Source: Tigriopus japonicus (Eukaryota; Arthropoda; Copepoda; Harpacticoida; Harpacticidae). From it: DNA of 64,000 nt. The stretch is from positions 4,463,590-4,527,589 of the forward strand of contig CM021320.1 of NCBI GenBank assembly GCA_010645155.1. The letters run 5' to 3'. Positions within the stretch are counted from its first letter, which is position 1; each line of letters begins with the position of its first letter. The position numbers and the translations under genes are program-made. Shown piece after piece: positions 11,201-23,500 of this stretch. The notes under the pieces are model-generated. The model was given only the letters and a program-made list of their open reading frames with translations. It searched no databases and had not been told where the DNA came from.

Positions 11201-12427
11201 CCATCACTTGCTGCGATTAAAGGACTCGATTAGCGGGAAGCACAAACTTGAAGACAAGTTTTCTGTTTTCATAATTTGTCGTTAACTTATCTCAGCATAG
11301 TTTCAAGATCAAAGAATGATTTCACATGTCTTGGCATAATTTGAACTAATTACATCTTTTTGGTACTTCTTGAACACATACTGTACTGCAAAATATATTC
11401 TCTTGGACACACTTGTGCAACCCTACATTTCTAGTACTATAAATTTTTGGGACAACTTCCTAGTCAAATCCTTCATTTCCCTCTGTATTGATGACTACTG
11501 CCTCTCCTTTTCATGGCATAAGTCTGAAGAGCTCAAAAACAACCTTGGAAAGTCCTAAAAGGTACTTAAAAATAGACCTCAGAAATTTGCAAAATAGGTC
11601 GCTTTATGTCTTTTGCACGATTGCAAAAGATCACAAATATGCCGTTAATAAAAGTGAAGAACGCTAATAAATCTAACATTATGAAATGTAGTTTTTTAAG
11701 TAAAGTTAAACTTAATATGATTCTGTTGCGTTTCGAAACCAGCAAAAACCTTTAGGACACCCCATATATGTTAGACAAGACACTAAAACTGTCGTTTTGT
11801 ACAGAGACTAATGTTTTAGCGTAAGTAAAGTAGAACTACAAGATAACATAAGTTAATACAAAGCTATGATGGAGGGGGGGATGCAAAATGTCAAGAAATT
11901 GATTTAAACATCACCCCTTTGGAAATTTTATCAATTTCACAAAATAACTTTGCTGCTTTGAAAATTTTTGCCCAAAAATGACAAAGGCTCATTGTAATGA
12001 ACATTCCTAATCGTGAGTAACGCCAAATATTTTTTTCATCACTACATATCTTGGACTAAAAACGATTTTATACTATGAACGAATCTTACTGTTGTCTCCT
12101 TAGAAGTTGCCTCATCAAAATCGATAACGTGGTAGAACCACTTCTGGGGATCCTGTTGTAAAACAAAACCGTTCTGCTTACATTCACCTTGATTTTAGTT
12201 ACTATTGGTAAGGATGTCTGAAACGGAGAAGTCTGGTTGACATGAAACCCAAAATAACCGAAAACGAAATGGACTCTTACTTTTAATTCAATACCCATGT
12301 CAGACATGAGCGTTTTAAGGTTTGGCGAAGAATACATCACAAGAAGAGCAACGAGCATAATCAATAACATTCCATAGGTCTTGAGCCGTTTGGTAATGTA
12401 TTTAAATATTCCAACACTAGGATTCAT
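8222..12427 (-). CDS. Pipe/uronyl 2-O-sulfotransferase-like protein, probably non-catalytic (array gene 2)
   Basis: Four exons in transcript order: 12281-12427, 12090-12217, 8734-8992, 8222-8662. Phases (0, 2, 0) and the 128-base second exon match the neighbouring paralogue, giving 324 residues. The membrane anchor is at about residues 19-33, and exon 2 carries the PAPS loop RIPRSGSTT. The C-terminal exon has RFCGYNKTC and VVGLTDEFD. Two changes argue against catalysis: Tyr (about 136) where HS2ST has its catalytic His, and Pro (about 160) for the Arg of the 3'-phosphate site (VPHP for VRHP). The 3.1-kb second intron holds the mariner-like element at 9459-10019 and a hAT-like element at 10928-11211. 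Joining the two exon pairs rests on phase, order and spacing. Confidence 0.78.
9459..10019 (+). mobile_element. Internally deleted Tc1/mariner element
   Basis: The ends are CAGGGTGCGCCACTTAAAAT and its near-perfect inverted counterpart, with a TA duplication at 9457-9458 and 10020-10021. On the + strand, a frame ending at 9894 reads AWTKIPAEQVQIICSC and RRFKTVVKNRG. This resembles the extreme C-terminus of Tc1/mariner transposases, joined to a short unrelated-looking N-terminal piece. The DDE core is missing, so the copy cannot encode a working enzyme. It lies within the second intron of sulfotransferase gene 2. Confidence 0.8.
10928..11211. mobile_element. Short hAT-like element, target duplication TGCGATTA
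   Basis: Starts GTGATGGACCGAAAG and ends CTTTCGGTCCATCAC plus four bases. TGCGATTA is repeated exactly at 10920-10927 and 11212-11219. Both ends carry runs of ACCGAAACCGAA. No coding capacity. Confidence 0.75.
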
Positions 12428-13014
12428 TTGAATTATTCGAGAGTGACCACAAAATTTAATAAAACCTTTGCTTCAAACTGTAGTGTGGAGTTATTTTTAT
12501 TGCGTTCGTTTGGGTAAATTTAGAAACAAATGGATCGGTCCACATTTGCTGATACCGTCGCATTTATCAACTAAGAGGATTTGTGCTTGGTAATCCATTG
12601 GTGAGTTGGCACTGGATGGTTTTCATATGATTTTATATTACAAGAGAAGAGTTCAAGCTTTAACTCGGACTCAAACAAGCTCAAACCTGAAATGATTCAG
12701 CAACTTAACACATCAAGAACCCTCATTCAAGAAGCACTCAAGAAAAAAGCTTAAAGGAGTTCTTGCCTCATTGGTTTGATTTATTTCTCGCCACTGTTTC
12801 TATGTAATAAAAAAAATTCGAAACGCCGAGATTGATGTGGAAAAGATTGGAGATGACATATGTGAGGCTAAAAAAGTAGTTGAAAATGTTGAGTATTGTT
12901 TATCACTCCAAGTGCCTTTATATTGAAAAGGATCCACAGTCTCCTCTAAACAGAAAAAAAATCAAATTTAACCTTGAATGATAAGTATGGAATAGTTAAA
13001 AAAATGTAAAACAC

Positions 13015-13255
13015 GTCGAGAATATGAAGGGGCTGATCCCATATCAGGTTTCAAAGCATAATTAAATAGTATTTTGAAAATACTATTCCTGATCAACCCA
13101 CTATTCAAGGATTGTCCAGGTCTGTCACTCGTAACTCGTTGGTAAACCAAATTTCGTAAAAAAATTAATTGTATAAATCAGGCGTATGATTAATATGTTT
13201 ACAGGGAATCATCGCATTCCTTGTAGCATTATGAAAAAATCCACAAAAAAACAGT
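13015..13255 (+). pseudogene. 3' fragment of the retrotransposon family found at 22930-25080
   Basis: The + strand shows GADPISGFKA, then after a frameshift DQPTIQGLSRS and NSLVNQIS. These are the C-terminal residues of the reverse transcriptase protein seen in reverse at 23028-23243. The following TTTACAGGGAATC...CATTCCTTGTAG matches the 3' untranslated region of that copy. Confidence 0.7.
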
Positions 13256-13345
13256 TGACTAAAAGGTCTGAAAATGGATTCCAGGCTTGTTTTGCTTAAA
13301 GACAAATCAGTTGGGTGATACACAATGTAAAAAATCCGCAAAATA

Positions 13346-13620
13346 ATGTACAATATCACTTTAAATGAAGTGAAATACAATCGCATTTTTAGTAAATTTT
13401 TAGATTACAATTTGATATGTATTCAGCCAAAATTACAAACGTATATGCTTAACAGATTAATACAACTACAAATTCCAGAATGGAACTTACTCCCTCTTTC
13501 AATACGTGAAGCGACTTCACTACCCGTTTTCCGTAAAGGATTAGAGACGTCAATGACTTGTGTGATCCCTTCTTAAAATGGATTTGCTATGTTTCGAGCT
13601 CGCCTTTTTAGTTTACTTTT
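13346..13620 (+). pseudogene. Non-LTR retrotransposon relic, C-terminal protein fragment
   Basis: A + strand frame reads WNLLPLSIREATSLPVFRKG before a stop at 13576. This W-N-x-L-P motif lies after the reverse transcriptase domain in jockey/CR1 proteins. No catalytic part is present, and the piece differs from the family at 13015-13255. Confidence 0.6.
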
Positions 13621-13719
13621 TCATCTCTTTATCTCTGTTTTTACTCTTATTTAACCATTATCATATTTACCCTATACTCAATTATACACTTTACAGTTTG
13701 TGTTCTGAGTGGAAATCAA

Positions 13720-13879
13720 CAATAAACAATAACAATATTCAAATCTACGATTTCTTGAAGGACTATGTTCAAAATGGACAAAAAGCAAACTTGAAACATC
13801 AACCGAATTTTTCAAAAAAATTGAATTTTCCCCAATATTGAGTGTCTTTGAGAAAGATTTTTTATCGTAAAGTGTGTTT
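13720..13879. repeat. Partial copy of the foldback element interior, cut by the gap
   Basis: Aligns by eye with 5090-5290, for example TTCAAATCTACGATTTCT, ATGTTCAAAATGGAC and TTTTTTATCG. It continues into the N run, so the remainder of the element is probably in the unsequenced gap. Confidence 0.65.
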
Positions 13880-14102
13880 NNNNNNNNNNNNNNNNNNNNN
13901 NNNNNNNNNNNNNNNNNNNNNNNNNNNNNNNNNNNNNNNNNNNNNNNNNNNNNNNNNNNNNNNNNNNNNNNNNNNNNNNNNNNNNNNNNNNNNNNNNNNN
14001 NNNNNNNNNNNNNNNNNNNNNNNNNNNNNNNNNNNNNNNNNNNNNNNNNNNNNNNNNNNNNNNNNNNNNNNNNNNNNNNNNNNNNNNNNNNNNNNNNNNN
14101 NN
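13880..14102. other. Assembly gap (N)
   Basis: A run of 223 unresolved bases. The true gap length is unknown. The sequence to its left belongs to a foldback element, so a repeat probably caused the break. The right flank (14103-14250) holds TATAAAC and a CT-rich stretch that I could not assign. Confidence 0.98.
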
Positions 14103-14505
14103 GAGCAAATGTGTTGCTCACTACCCCTCCCCCCAAAGCTATGGATATAAACCCCAGCATGCAGAAAAGAAACCAGTATTGAAGTACATCTCTCTCTACT
14201 CACTCCACGGTGAGTGGCCTCGCGGCTACTCAGCGTGCTACAAATCACTTTTTTTAAAATATATGTTAAAAAATTGACCCGGAGATTAAAATTTGGTTAA
14301 CTAAAAACCTGTTTGAATGAATAAAGTTGAATCAATCAAAATGAGCAAAAAAAAGTGAAGAACTTTTTCCACTTATAATTTTCTTTATTCTTGCGCTAGT
14401 TAACAGGTACTTGTTAAAAGCACTACTAGTTTGGCATGAAATATTTTTATGTTTTACAGAGCAAATGCACTTAAGTCTCAATTATTCGTAACATTGATAG
14501 TAATT

Positions 14506-17500
14506 TTATTTAAGTTTTAAAGCTTGAGCTTGAAAATACAAGCGCTGTTTGAGGTAATCATAAAATTGTATATCAATTTTCATTTCTTCACTCAATACCC
14601 GCCATGCTTCAGGGCTTGTGGGTTCATATGACACGTTATTCAGATGCGATTGGTTTTGTGGAATGGAGCCGTATGATTTTGATATTCCATTGAAATATTG
14701 AGGTAATAGACTCTCGTATACCTTCAACGACAACTCGAGGTCTTCAAGAATACCTATTACAATATAAAATTTCTCAATATTGGCTTTGGCATGCATAATT
14801 ATTTGGTCTGGCTTATTGTTTGGGTTCCAACAAGTGTCGCCATATCCACAGAATCTCATGTAGTTATGCATTCTTGAAGTTGGTGCAATGGTGTACTCTT
14901 TTAAATCCCGGAAAGGTTGGAAGAATTCATCCGTTCGATTTTGAGTCTGGGTCAAAACAATTTAAAAAACATAATTAATAAACAGAGCTTGTTAGTAGTT
15001 AGTATGCTCTTCAAATACCTACCTCGTACATGTTCTTGCTATAATGGTAATTTGAAATGAAAGCATGGACTGGATGGCGAACTTGGTTAATGTAGATAAT
15101 TTTAGATTTGCTGATTTGACAGTCTCGTTCAGGGTCCACAAATGCCACATGCCCAATTGCAAACGAAGGTTTATCATTTTCTTTGGCATTATCCAGCATC
15201 TTGGACAAGTGTTCGCAAATCATTTTGGAATCTTGATTGTCGCGAAGCCAGAATTTTTTTGTCATGATTCCAACGTTAATTCTTTCGGAAAGAAAAGAAG
15301 GTAATAATGAGCTTGATAGGACCCGGTCGGAAAAGCATGGCGTTACAATACTACCGCAAGATGGAAAAAATGTGTGTCGAAAAGAGGCTTAAACAATAAT
15401 ACAAGGTGACGAAATACTATTATTGAGAAGCTTTGGATTTTTGGACTTTGTTTAAAGGTTCAATCATCTTCTCTGTATATTTTCAATGATTGCCAACTTT
15501 GGGGATTGAATATTTGCAAGAATTATAGAATCCCTCTTCATAGCCACTGTTCATCGAATTTTCGTATCTGTATTTCTTTTACAATTAACAACATTCAAAT
15601 CCATATCCGTGGCGAGGAAACACACAATCAAAAAATGTCAACTCGTGAGTGTTAAAAAAAAATGTGATAAATAACCCCGAGAACTTGGAACAATAAGTTA
15701 CTTTACTAGAAGCTAATGTGTTGGCCAAAATAATATACTCTTTCCTGTTTGAGAAGACAATTGATAAATGAGTAACGATATCTGACTGAAATTCAGTTTA
15801 CCGCCCTTTTGCTTTGTCTACACTTGTGGGTGAAAGTGCTCCACATTAAGGAGCACCAAAAGGTTTCCCAACTTTTATGACTTCTTAACAGGGAGTAAAG
15901 CACAAATTTCCCCATTAGGTTTACAACGAGGAGCAATTTGCTCAACCGGTTTTTGAAAAAAAAAAATTCTTATTATTCCGTAGAATCTGCAAAATGCCGA
16001 TTCTTTTAAACGAGGTATTTTTACTACATAACAGGGGTCAGACCTGGGTCAATTAACCAAAAACATTAATCAATTACAATTACTTTGAAATACTAGGAAT
16101 TAATTAAATTAGTAATTAATAATTGACGATTTTAATTCAATTACTTAATTGAGTAATTTCAAAAGTAATTAATTAAAATTCAATTAATCGTAATTTTTTC
16201 GGATTTCCTTTGAAATTTTCGTTTATTTTTCTTTATTCAAAGCAGACATAGATTGCAGCATTGTTCACTTCTATCTACTTTTTCTATAATGTCCTTTGTG
16301 TTCATGTCTTCAATTTTTCTACGTCTTTCATCTAGCTCCTTGTTTTGGGATAGAATCAATTTGTTTTGCATGCTCCAGGTGTTGATTTGCTTCATTATTG
16401 CATCAACGTTTTCATCAAAAGTTTTTGTCACAGTGCCGATATTTTCCGTGATTGTTTCAATTCTTTCATCAAAAGTCTGACTGAAGTAACCATTTGTTTT
16501 CAAAGCTTCTTTGTTCTTGGGTCAATTTATTGTTAGTAGCATCAAAAGTTTGGGAGCACTGAAGCAGATGATAAACATCTTCCCTCACCTCCAGGATAAT
16601 ATTCCAGTCGAACCCAGTTTTAGTTTCTTTTTTTTGACATTTTTAAGGGTCTTTTTAGGTTTTGAACTTTTTAATGGTGGTGACTCTATGCTCTTCCAAT
16701 TACAACTGACCAAAAAGATATCCATTGAAGATATCTACTGAGAAAACAAGACGCCAGAATCGTAATCCTGCATTAACACAATTTAGGAAATTAAAATTCA
16801 GCCATCTTTTCATAAAAACGCGTCCAGGAAATAGGCGGGGCAGGGATAAAAAATCTATTAATTAAAACCCAGTGTAGCCACGCTACTTACTTAAAAAACT
16901 TAAAACTGTTTTTTCTTTAAAATTGTAAAAAATGGTCAAAATAGTTAGAGTAATAGAGGTGAAATTGATCATGATAAAATTGAGTTTTTGGTCGGAAACC
17001 GATCAAATAATGTCCAAAAAGTAATTGAAAAAAAGTCAATTAATAATTGACAACTAGTCCGAAAAAAGTAATTAAATTAAATTAGAAATAACTTGTCGAA
17101 AATTTCAATTCAATTATTAATTCAATTAAAGAATTGTTAATTCAATTAATTAATTTTAATTCAATTACTAATTAGACCCAGGTCTGACAGGGGTTTGGAA
17201 CACGAATTCAAGTCGTGATTGTTATAAGCGTGTGATTCTTTTATCCGGAGATTCTTATAAGTAGGGATGGGCAAAAGGTGTAAAAAGCTTTTTGGTAACA
17301 TAAACTCATTTATTTGTCTTTTTGCACTTTTGCCTTTATTTGCACGATTTTTTACGAATTCGGCCTAAAATGAACAAATTGTTTAGAGTTTGCAACTTCT
17401 TCTTTGAAAGTGTTTACCTCCAAAAACGGCCAAAAACATCAATTTCACCAAAAACACATTTGGAAAATCGCTAAATACAGACAAAAACACCAAAAACAAC

Positions 17501-20500
17501 AAAAAAGGCAGGGGTTCCTGGATAATGATGCGATGTATTATTAGAGAAGAAAGCAAAAAATCTGAACAATAAACCGAGAAAAACTTCAATAGGGGCCTGA
17601 AAAATATTTGCAAAAAAGTGACAAAATATCCAATAAATATTTTCTTCAAAAGTCCAAAATATTTGGAAAGAGACGGATATTTAAGAAATATTTTTTTTGA
17701 CATGGCCATTTTTTGGTGTTTTTGTCTGTATTTAGCGATTTTCCAAATGTGTTTTTGGTGAAATTGATGCATTTGGCCGTTTTTGGAGGCAAACTTGACA
17801 TGTAATTGATTTATACAATAAAATTTTCTATTGGCCGCAATAGTTGGCGCAGTTTTTTCGTTTATGATAGTAGTTTTGATTGTGAATGTCCAATCTTAGT
17901 ACAAATGCCATTTTGTAGAGATTTTTGTATTTTGGGTTCATTTTGGAAAGGTTCTATTGAGCATTGGTCATTCATTTGCTTTCCTCAATTTTGCCCAAAA
18001 TATTTTTTTTTGACCAGATTATTCGAGAAAATATTTGTTTTCCCTTGAAACAGCCAAAATACTTAAAAAATCGAGGAAAAGTGGAGAAATATTTTTTTTT
18101 AAACAAATTATTTCCGCGCCCTAAACATCAGCAAAGACCTTGCGTCGCCAGACCCATCTTACGTTGATTTCTTGTAAGGTTGCCAGGGCGAGATATACGA
18201 TGCTTGTTTTTGGCAAAATCTGAAGTCCGTTTCCTTGACGATCATCTTCCTTTGAGTGGCATCATTTAGCTTAAGTGGCACCTATTTTGGAGAAATGATC
18301 CTTTTCGAAAAAATTATAGCCATCGAAGAAACACAGTTGACATTTGGCCAAAAAGTGGCATCAAAGATTATGTCCTGGCAACCATGTTGGAAATCAACGC
18401 GAGATGGGTCTGGCCAAGCAAGGCCTCCACTGATATTTTTCTGTACAATAAACATTTTTGTGTATCAACTTAGTTTTCACAAACTTTAAATTGATTAGGA
18501 ACTAGACAAATGATAAAAATAAATTGACAAATTCAATGGGTCTTCCATGTCCAATTCATGTCTGGTCATCAGCTAAAAAACAAGTTTTTGACTTCAATAT
18601 ACTTTTTGCGTGCAAATTAGTACACCCATCTAGAGAAGAAACTTAGCCCTGGTTTTCATGAAAATGAATTTAAAAATGTTTTTTGTAGCCATAACTGTGA
18701 TTTTAACGTTTCGAGGCAACATGTAAGGATGACCTTTGTAAGATCTGTTGCTTCATTTTCATTGTTTTCGACAGGCTAATAATTGATGCACTTTAAATAA
18801 AAAGACAAGTTTTGGCAATAGTTGCAAGTATGTGTAATTTTATGCCTGAAAAAGAAAATGGTGTATGATACCATTATCTTTATGTGATTACATGTGGTTT
18901 GAGAACAATTAAGTGAGAACAAACAGCATTCGATAATAAATGCGAACTTCATTTTCAGTAAGTAGCACATTTGTTGCATTAACCCTCAATGGAGACAAAT
19001 TGTAAAATACACTAAAACATGAAAATCATATAGAGTTGAAATGTAAAATGCCTGGTTGAAATTACTCATTTGATATTGAATTTTAGCTTCAAACAATATC
19101 AGCATCATGAAGGACATAAATTAACAATAAAACACCAAAGAACATCCCCCTTCCCAGCATATTCAAACATAACAAACTTACATACTTTTGTACATTGATC
19201 TGGAAGTTACTTAGATAGTTTTTAGGAACTGCATCACTTACTTAATCTGGTACCGTTTCATCACGACTATTTCTCAAACATTTCATTTCTAGGACTGTTG
19301 TTCTATCATCGACAATTGTCAATCGTCTAATATCAATACCAGCAATTTCAGTACTAGGGGACAACACTCGCGTACGAGAAGTAACAGCATTTGAGATTTG
19401 TTGACAAGCTTCGAACGAGGGCAGCTAACGAGCAGATTTTTACTGTCAATTTGACGTTCACGATTCAAAACGTGGTGCGTACGCACAAGAAAGAGACCCG
19501 GTCTATGTAGTAACTTCTTTCGCTTTTTATGCAAGTTTTATCAGTATTTGGTGTTTCCTTTTCGTTTCATTCTAGAGCCATTTATTCTAACTTCAAATGC
19601 TGTGTACTTGTAATGCACCAAAATTGCATTGTTTTGTCACAACGGTGTTTAAAAGTCCACTAGTCTGAAACCTTCCCCAACTCCTTTTTTAAGGTCTGAA
19701 ATTGGTCGCTCTGATTTGGTTGACGGCCCCACTTGCCTTCTCCTTTTCCCTTTTTTCTCCTTCCTCATATGTAGAGGGTGACTACTTTTGAAACTGAAGT
19801 TGACGTTTTAAACGTGTAATAACTTCAAAAGAAGGCAAAAATCTTGATGTCCTTAAAATTTAAGACTGTTTTTTGAAACAATAAGTAACAATTTGCTGTT
19901 AACTGCTGCCAATTACAAATCACAGAGGATGTACCAGAGGCATTCAAACTTAGCAGAGTGAAGAGCGAATTTTCGGAATTTCTCGTTTTTACACCACAGG
20001 TCATGCCATAAATGCCGCTTGAGGTCTCTTTTTTCGATTGAATCGTGAACGTCGATGGACATTAATCCACACGCACTTTCCTCTCGGAAGGGTGACCATA
20101 ATTTGCGTATCGAAATTGTGTTTAATGTGACTCACGTTAGTCACACTCATTTCTCCTGAAACAACAAAATGTTTCTGATTTCCATATGAGATTGCTTCTG
20201 AGTGACCTCTTGGAGGATCTTGAGCATGGATAGAACTACAGACAGTTCAAAAAGTGTCAATAAGCCAAAAGAGTGTAAGTTAATTAATATATGATTTCAT
20301 TCATGACACGTTCTTGTATGGTCAGTTAACAGATAACGGGATTTTGGTATTCAAAATATTCAAAAAACAGGAAAAGGTCACCTTATATAGCATGGACAGC
20401 CAAGCAGGAAGTTAAGGGAGGATGTTAGGTTTAAAAAGCTTGATTGTTACAGGTTGACAAATTAGATTAGAAATCTCAAAAGTTCTCGTAGAAATGGAGT

Positions 20501-23500
20501 GAAAACAATACAAAATGCAAAGGTACTTAGAATGGTTCCAAGAATCATGATTTTAATGCCAGCAAAAATGAAGAGAAGCCAATGCAGGATCAACCATTTT
20601 TAGTTTCCCATTCCTTATTTCCTAAAAATTATACAGTCTTTTCACTTTTAAACTTTTCAAACCCAACACCTTAACTTTAACTACATGTTTGGCTGTCCAT
20701 ACTACTTCAGGTGTCCCTTTCTTAAAATAGACGACGTACGTGTGCAAGAGGAAAGGACGACCTTTCCTCTAGGTCTGTTCAGGTAAAAGATAACCGTCAC
20801 ATTTTGCTCGAATTGAGTGTGACTAAAGTGGGTCAGATTGAATACAATTTTGATATGCAAATTATGGCTACCCTTCCGAGAGCAAAGTGCGTGTGGATTA
20901 ATGTCCATAATGTCATGTGCGCTTGCCAAAGGGTTTGATCAGAGAGAAGTTAATATAAAAAAAATCTTGCTCTACCAACTCCGAATCCGAGAATCGATGC
21001 TCTTGTCATCGGTGTCCTCGTGGTCGTTGTCCCAGTGGTCGTGGTCGTTGTCCCAGTGGTCTTGGTCGCTGTCCCAGTGGTTATCGGCCCTAACTAACTT
21101 CCGATCTGGGAGGCGACTCATCTGCAGCACTAGATAAACCACAAATACCCCTAACTGTGACAGCAGATTGTGGTGGCTCAGAGCTAGCACTCGTACTTAT
21201 TAAATAGTTGATTGGGGTTCGCGCCTCCATGAGGGTTTTTGTTTCAAACGTTTTTCAGTAAATGTTGTTTGTTTTTCTATATCTTTAGGTATGTTTAGGT
21301 TAGGTTAGGTTAGGCTTAGGTAGGTTAGGTTAGGTTAGGTTTAAGTTTAAGTAAGTAAGTAATGTTTATTCTCCTGTCCCTAGGGCAATGTGAGAATATA
21401 ATACTGGGTCTGAACAGAGATTTATGACATTTTTTATGGACAAATGAAATCTTTGAATTTCTCAATGGTCGTTGCTTCTTGGATGTCACGAGGGAGGGCG
21501 TTCCATTTTCCCACGACTTGGTGTGAGAAAAAATGTCTCCGGAGGTCCAGCCTGGGGACGTCCTGGACTAGATCAAGCTTCGCTGCGCTCTTCGTCTTTT
21601 TCTCATGTCGGTCTGACACTAAAAAACACATTTTTCTTGAGATGCCAATACTTTGGTGGAGGATCCTGTGAGTCATGATCATGTCCAGATTTGATCTCCT
21701 CTCCTCCAAGGAAGTCAAGCTCAGTTTTTGAAGCTGCTCGTTGTACGATAGGCCCCGACATCCAGAAATACACCGGGTGAAACGCCGTTGTACGTTTTCT
21801 ATCGCCAAGATGTCCTTCTTGAAATGGGGTGCCCACACACATACACAATAGTCCAATATGGGAAGCAAGTATGCTTTGAAGATCTTTAACATTACAGCTT
21901 CATGTTTGTTGGAGAATGACCTGTTGACTTGCCCAATGATCCTGTTGCACTTTCCTGCCACAGAGGCCACTTGAGTGGCCACTTCAAATCCTGCTGAATC
22001 TGGACTACCAGGTCTTTGACACAGTCAGCCTTTGGGATTTGAGTTTGATCCAGAGTGTAGGAGTGCTCCTGGTTTTTGGACCCAAAGTGGACAACATTGC
22101 TCTTAAGTTTAAGTCTAGTTCAGATAATCTTTGCTCCTCCTGTCAATATTTTGTCCATGTCTATGACGGTATGACTCATCTCCCAGATCGGAAGACATTC
22201 AGGGGCCATATCCCAGTGGTCGTTGTCCTCGTCGTTCTCTTCCCGACCATTGCCTCAGAAAAGCCAAATGGCAACAGTTCCAAAGAGAACGGCCGTGGTT
22301 AAACCCACCCAAGATACCACAATTTTCCAGTGGTCGGGCTTGGGGTCGGCAAACCAAAGAAGAATATTTACGATTGCTGTTGCAATAAAAGACGAAAGAA
22401 ACCAAATCCAACAATTCATGGTGCTATGTGATTATCAGGGGTGGACTTTTCATGCAAATGCACTTTTTTACACGTTTGGCCGGTTTTTTGCTTTATTTGC
22501 ACTTTTTGCCGTTTTCCATGTTTTTGCACATTCCGTGATTTTTTGCTGATACCTTTTGTATTTTGGCCAGAAATTTCAAAAATAATTTTTTTTTTCCAAA
22601 TTCCGTGTAAAAAAAACTTTCCGTCAAAAAACCCCAGCATGGCTAAAAAATTAATATATTGTTGATTGTTCCAGCCATTGGAATTGGCTTCACTTGTTGG
22701 GTAAATAGTTTACCTTATGGGCTGGTAATTTAAATCATGTTGATGAACACTAAGATTTTTCACTGAAAATTCAATTTATTTGACATGAATAACAATTCTG
22801 CTCAACAAAACCAACCATGGGATAGAAAGAAACGTTTAATAAACATAGAAAATAATATTAATCAACCTACCCACTTCAATCAAAACAAAAAGACCAAAAG
22901 TACTTAAAAAACTTACTTGGAATGCAAATGTTATCTATATCTTTATTGGGGGGGCGGATTTTTCAATACTGCTACAAGGAATGGGATTCCCTGTAAAGAG
23001 AGTTAATCATTATTATAGTTTCAATAATTAATGTTTATATGAAATTTGATCTACCAATGAGTTACTGTTGGCAGATCTATACAACCCTTGTATAGTGGGT
23101 TGGTCTGGAATGGTTTTTAAAAATTTGTCCAATCCTGCCTTAAATGCTGTTAGAGGATCAGCTCCTACATATTCCCGACGAAGGCAAATAGGCAACAAAT
23201 TGAACAATAAAGGAGCCCGATAAAGAAGAGAGGAGGACTTCATTGTTCGAACTAGCCTTGATTCCTTAGGATTTGGAGGTGCTCTCAGAGCGCACGTAAA
23301 TCGCTACAACCGATCTCAAATCCAGGGTTAGGACAGAGCCCATGAATGCTCTTGAAAACATACAGTATCAGATACCTTTCATACCTTCTCTAAGTACTGT
23401 ACAGTAGGGCTGATTCTCGAGAATTCTCGCTCGAGAATTCTCGAGAATTCCTCGAAAAAATCGAGGATCGAAAATTCTCGAGAATTTTTCCGAATTCTCG

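Noticed and set aside
13678..14248. Several frames crossing the N run
   Set aside because: Their length is made of undetermined bases.
17383..17772. A 129-codon - strand frame with hydrophobic segments
   Set aside because: It spans an inverted duplication inside and beside a hAT-like element; the frame is open by chance and has no conserved domain.
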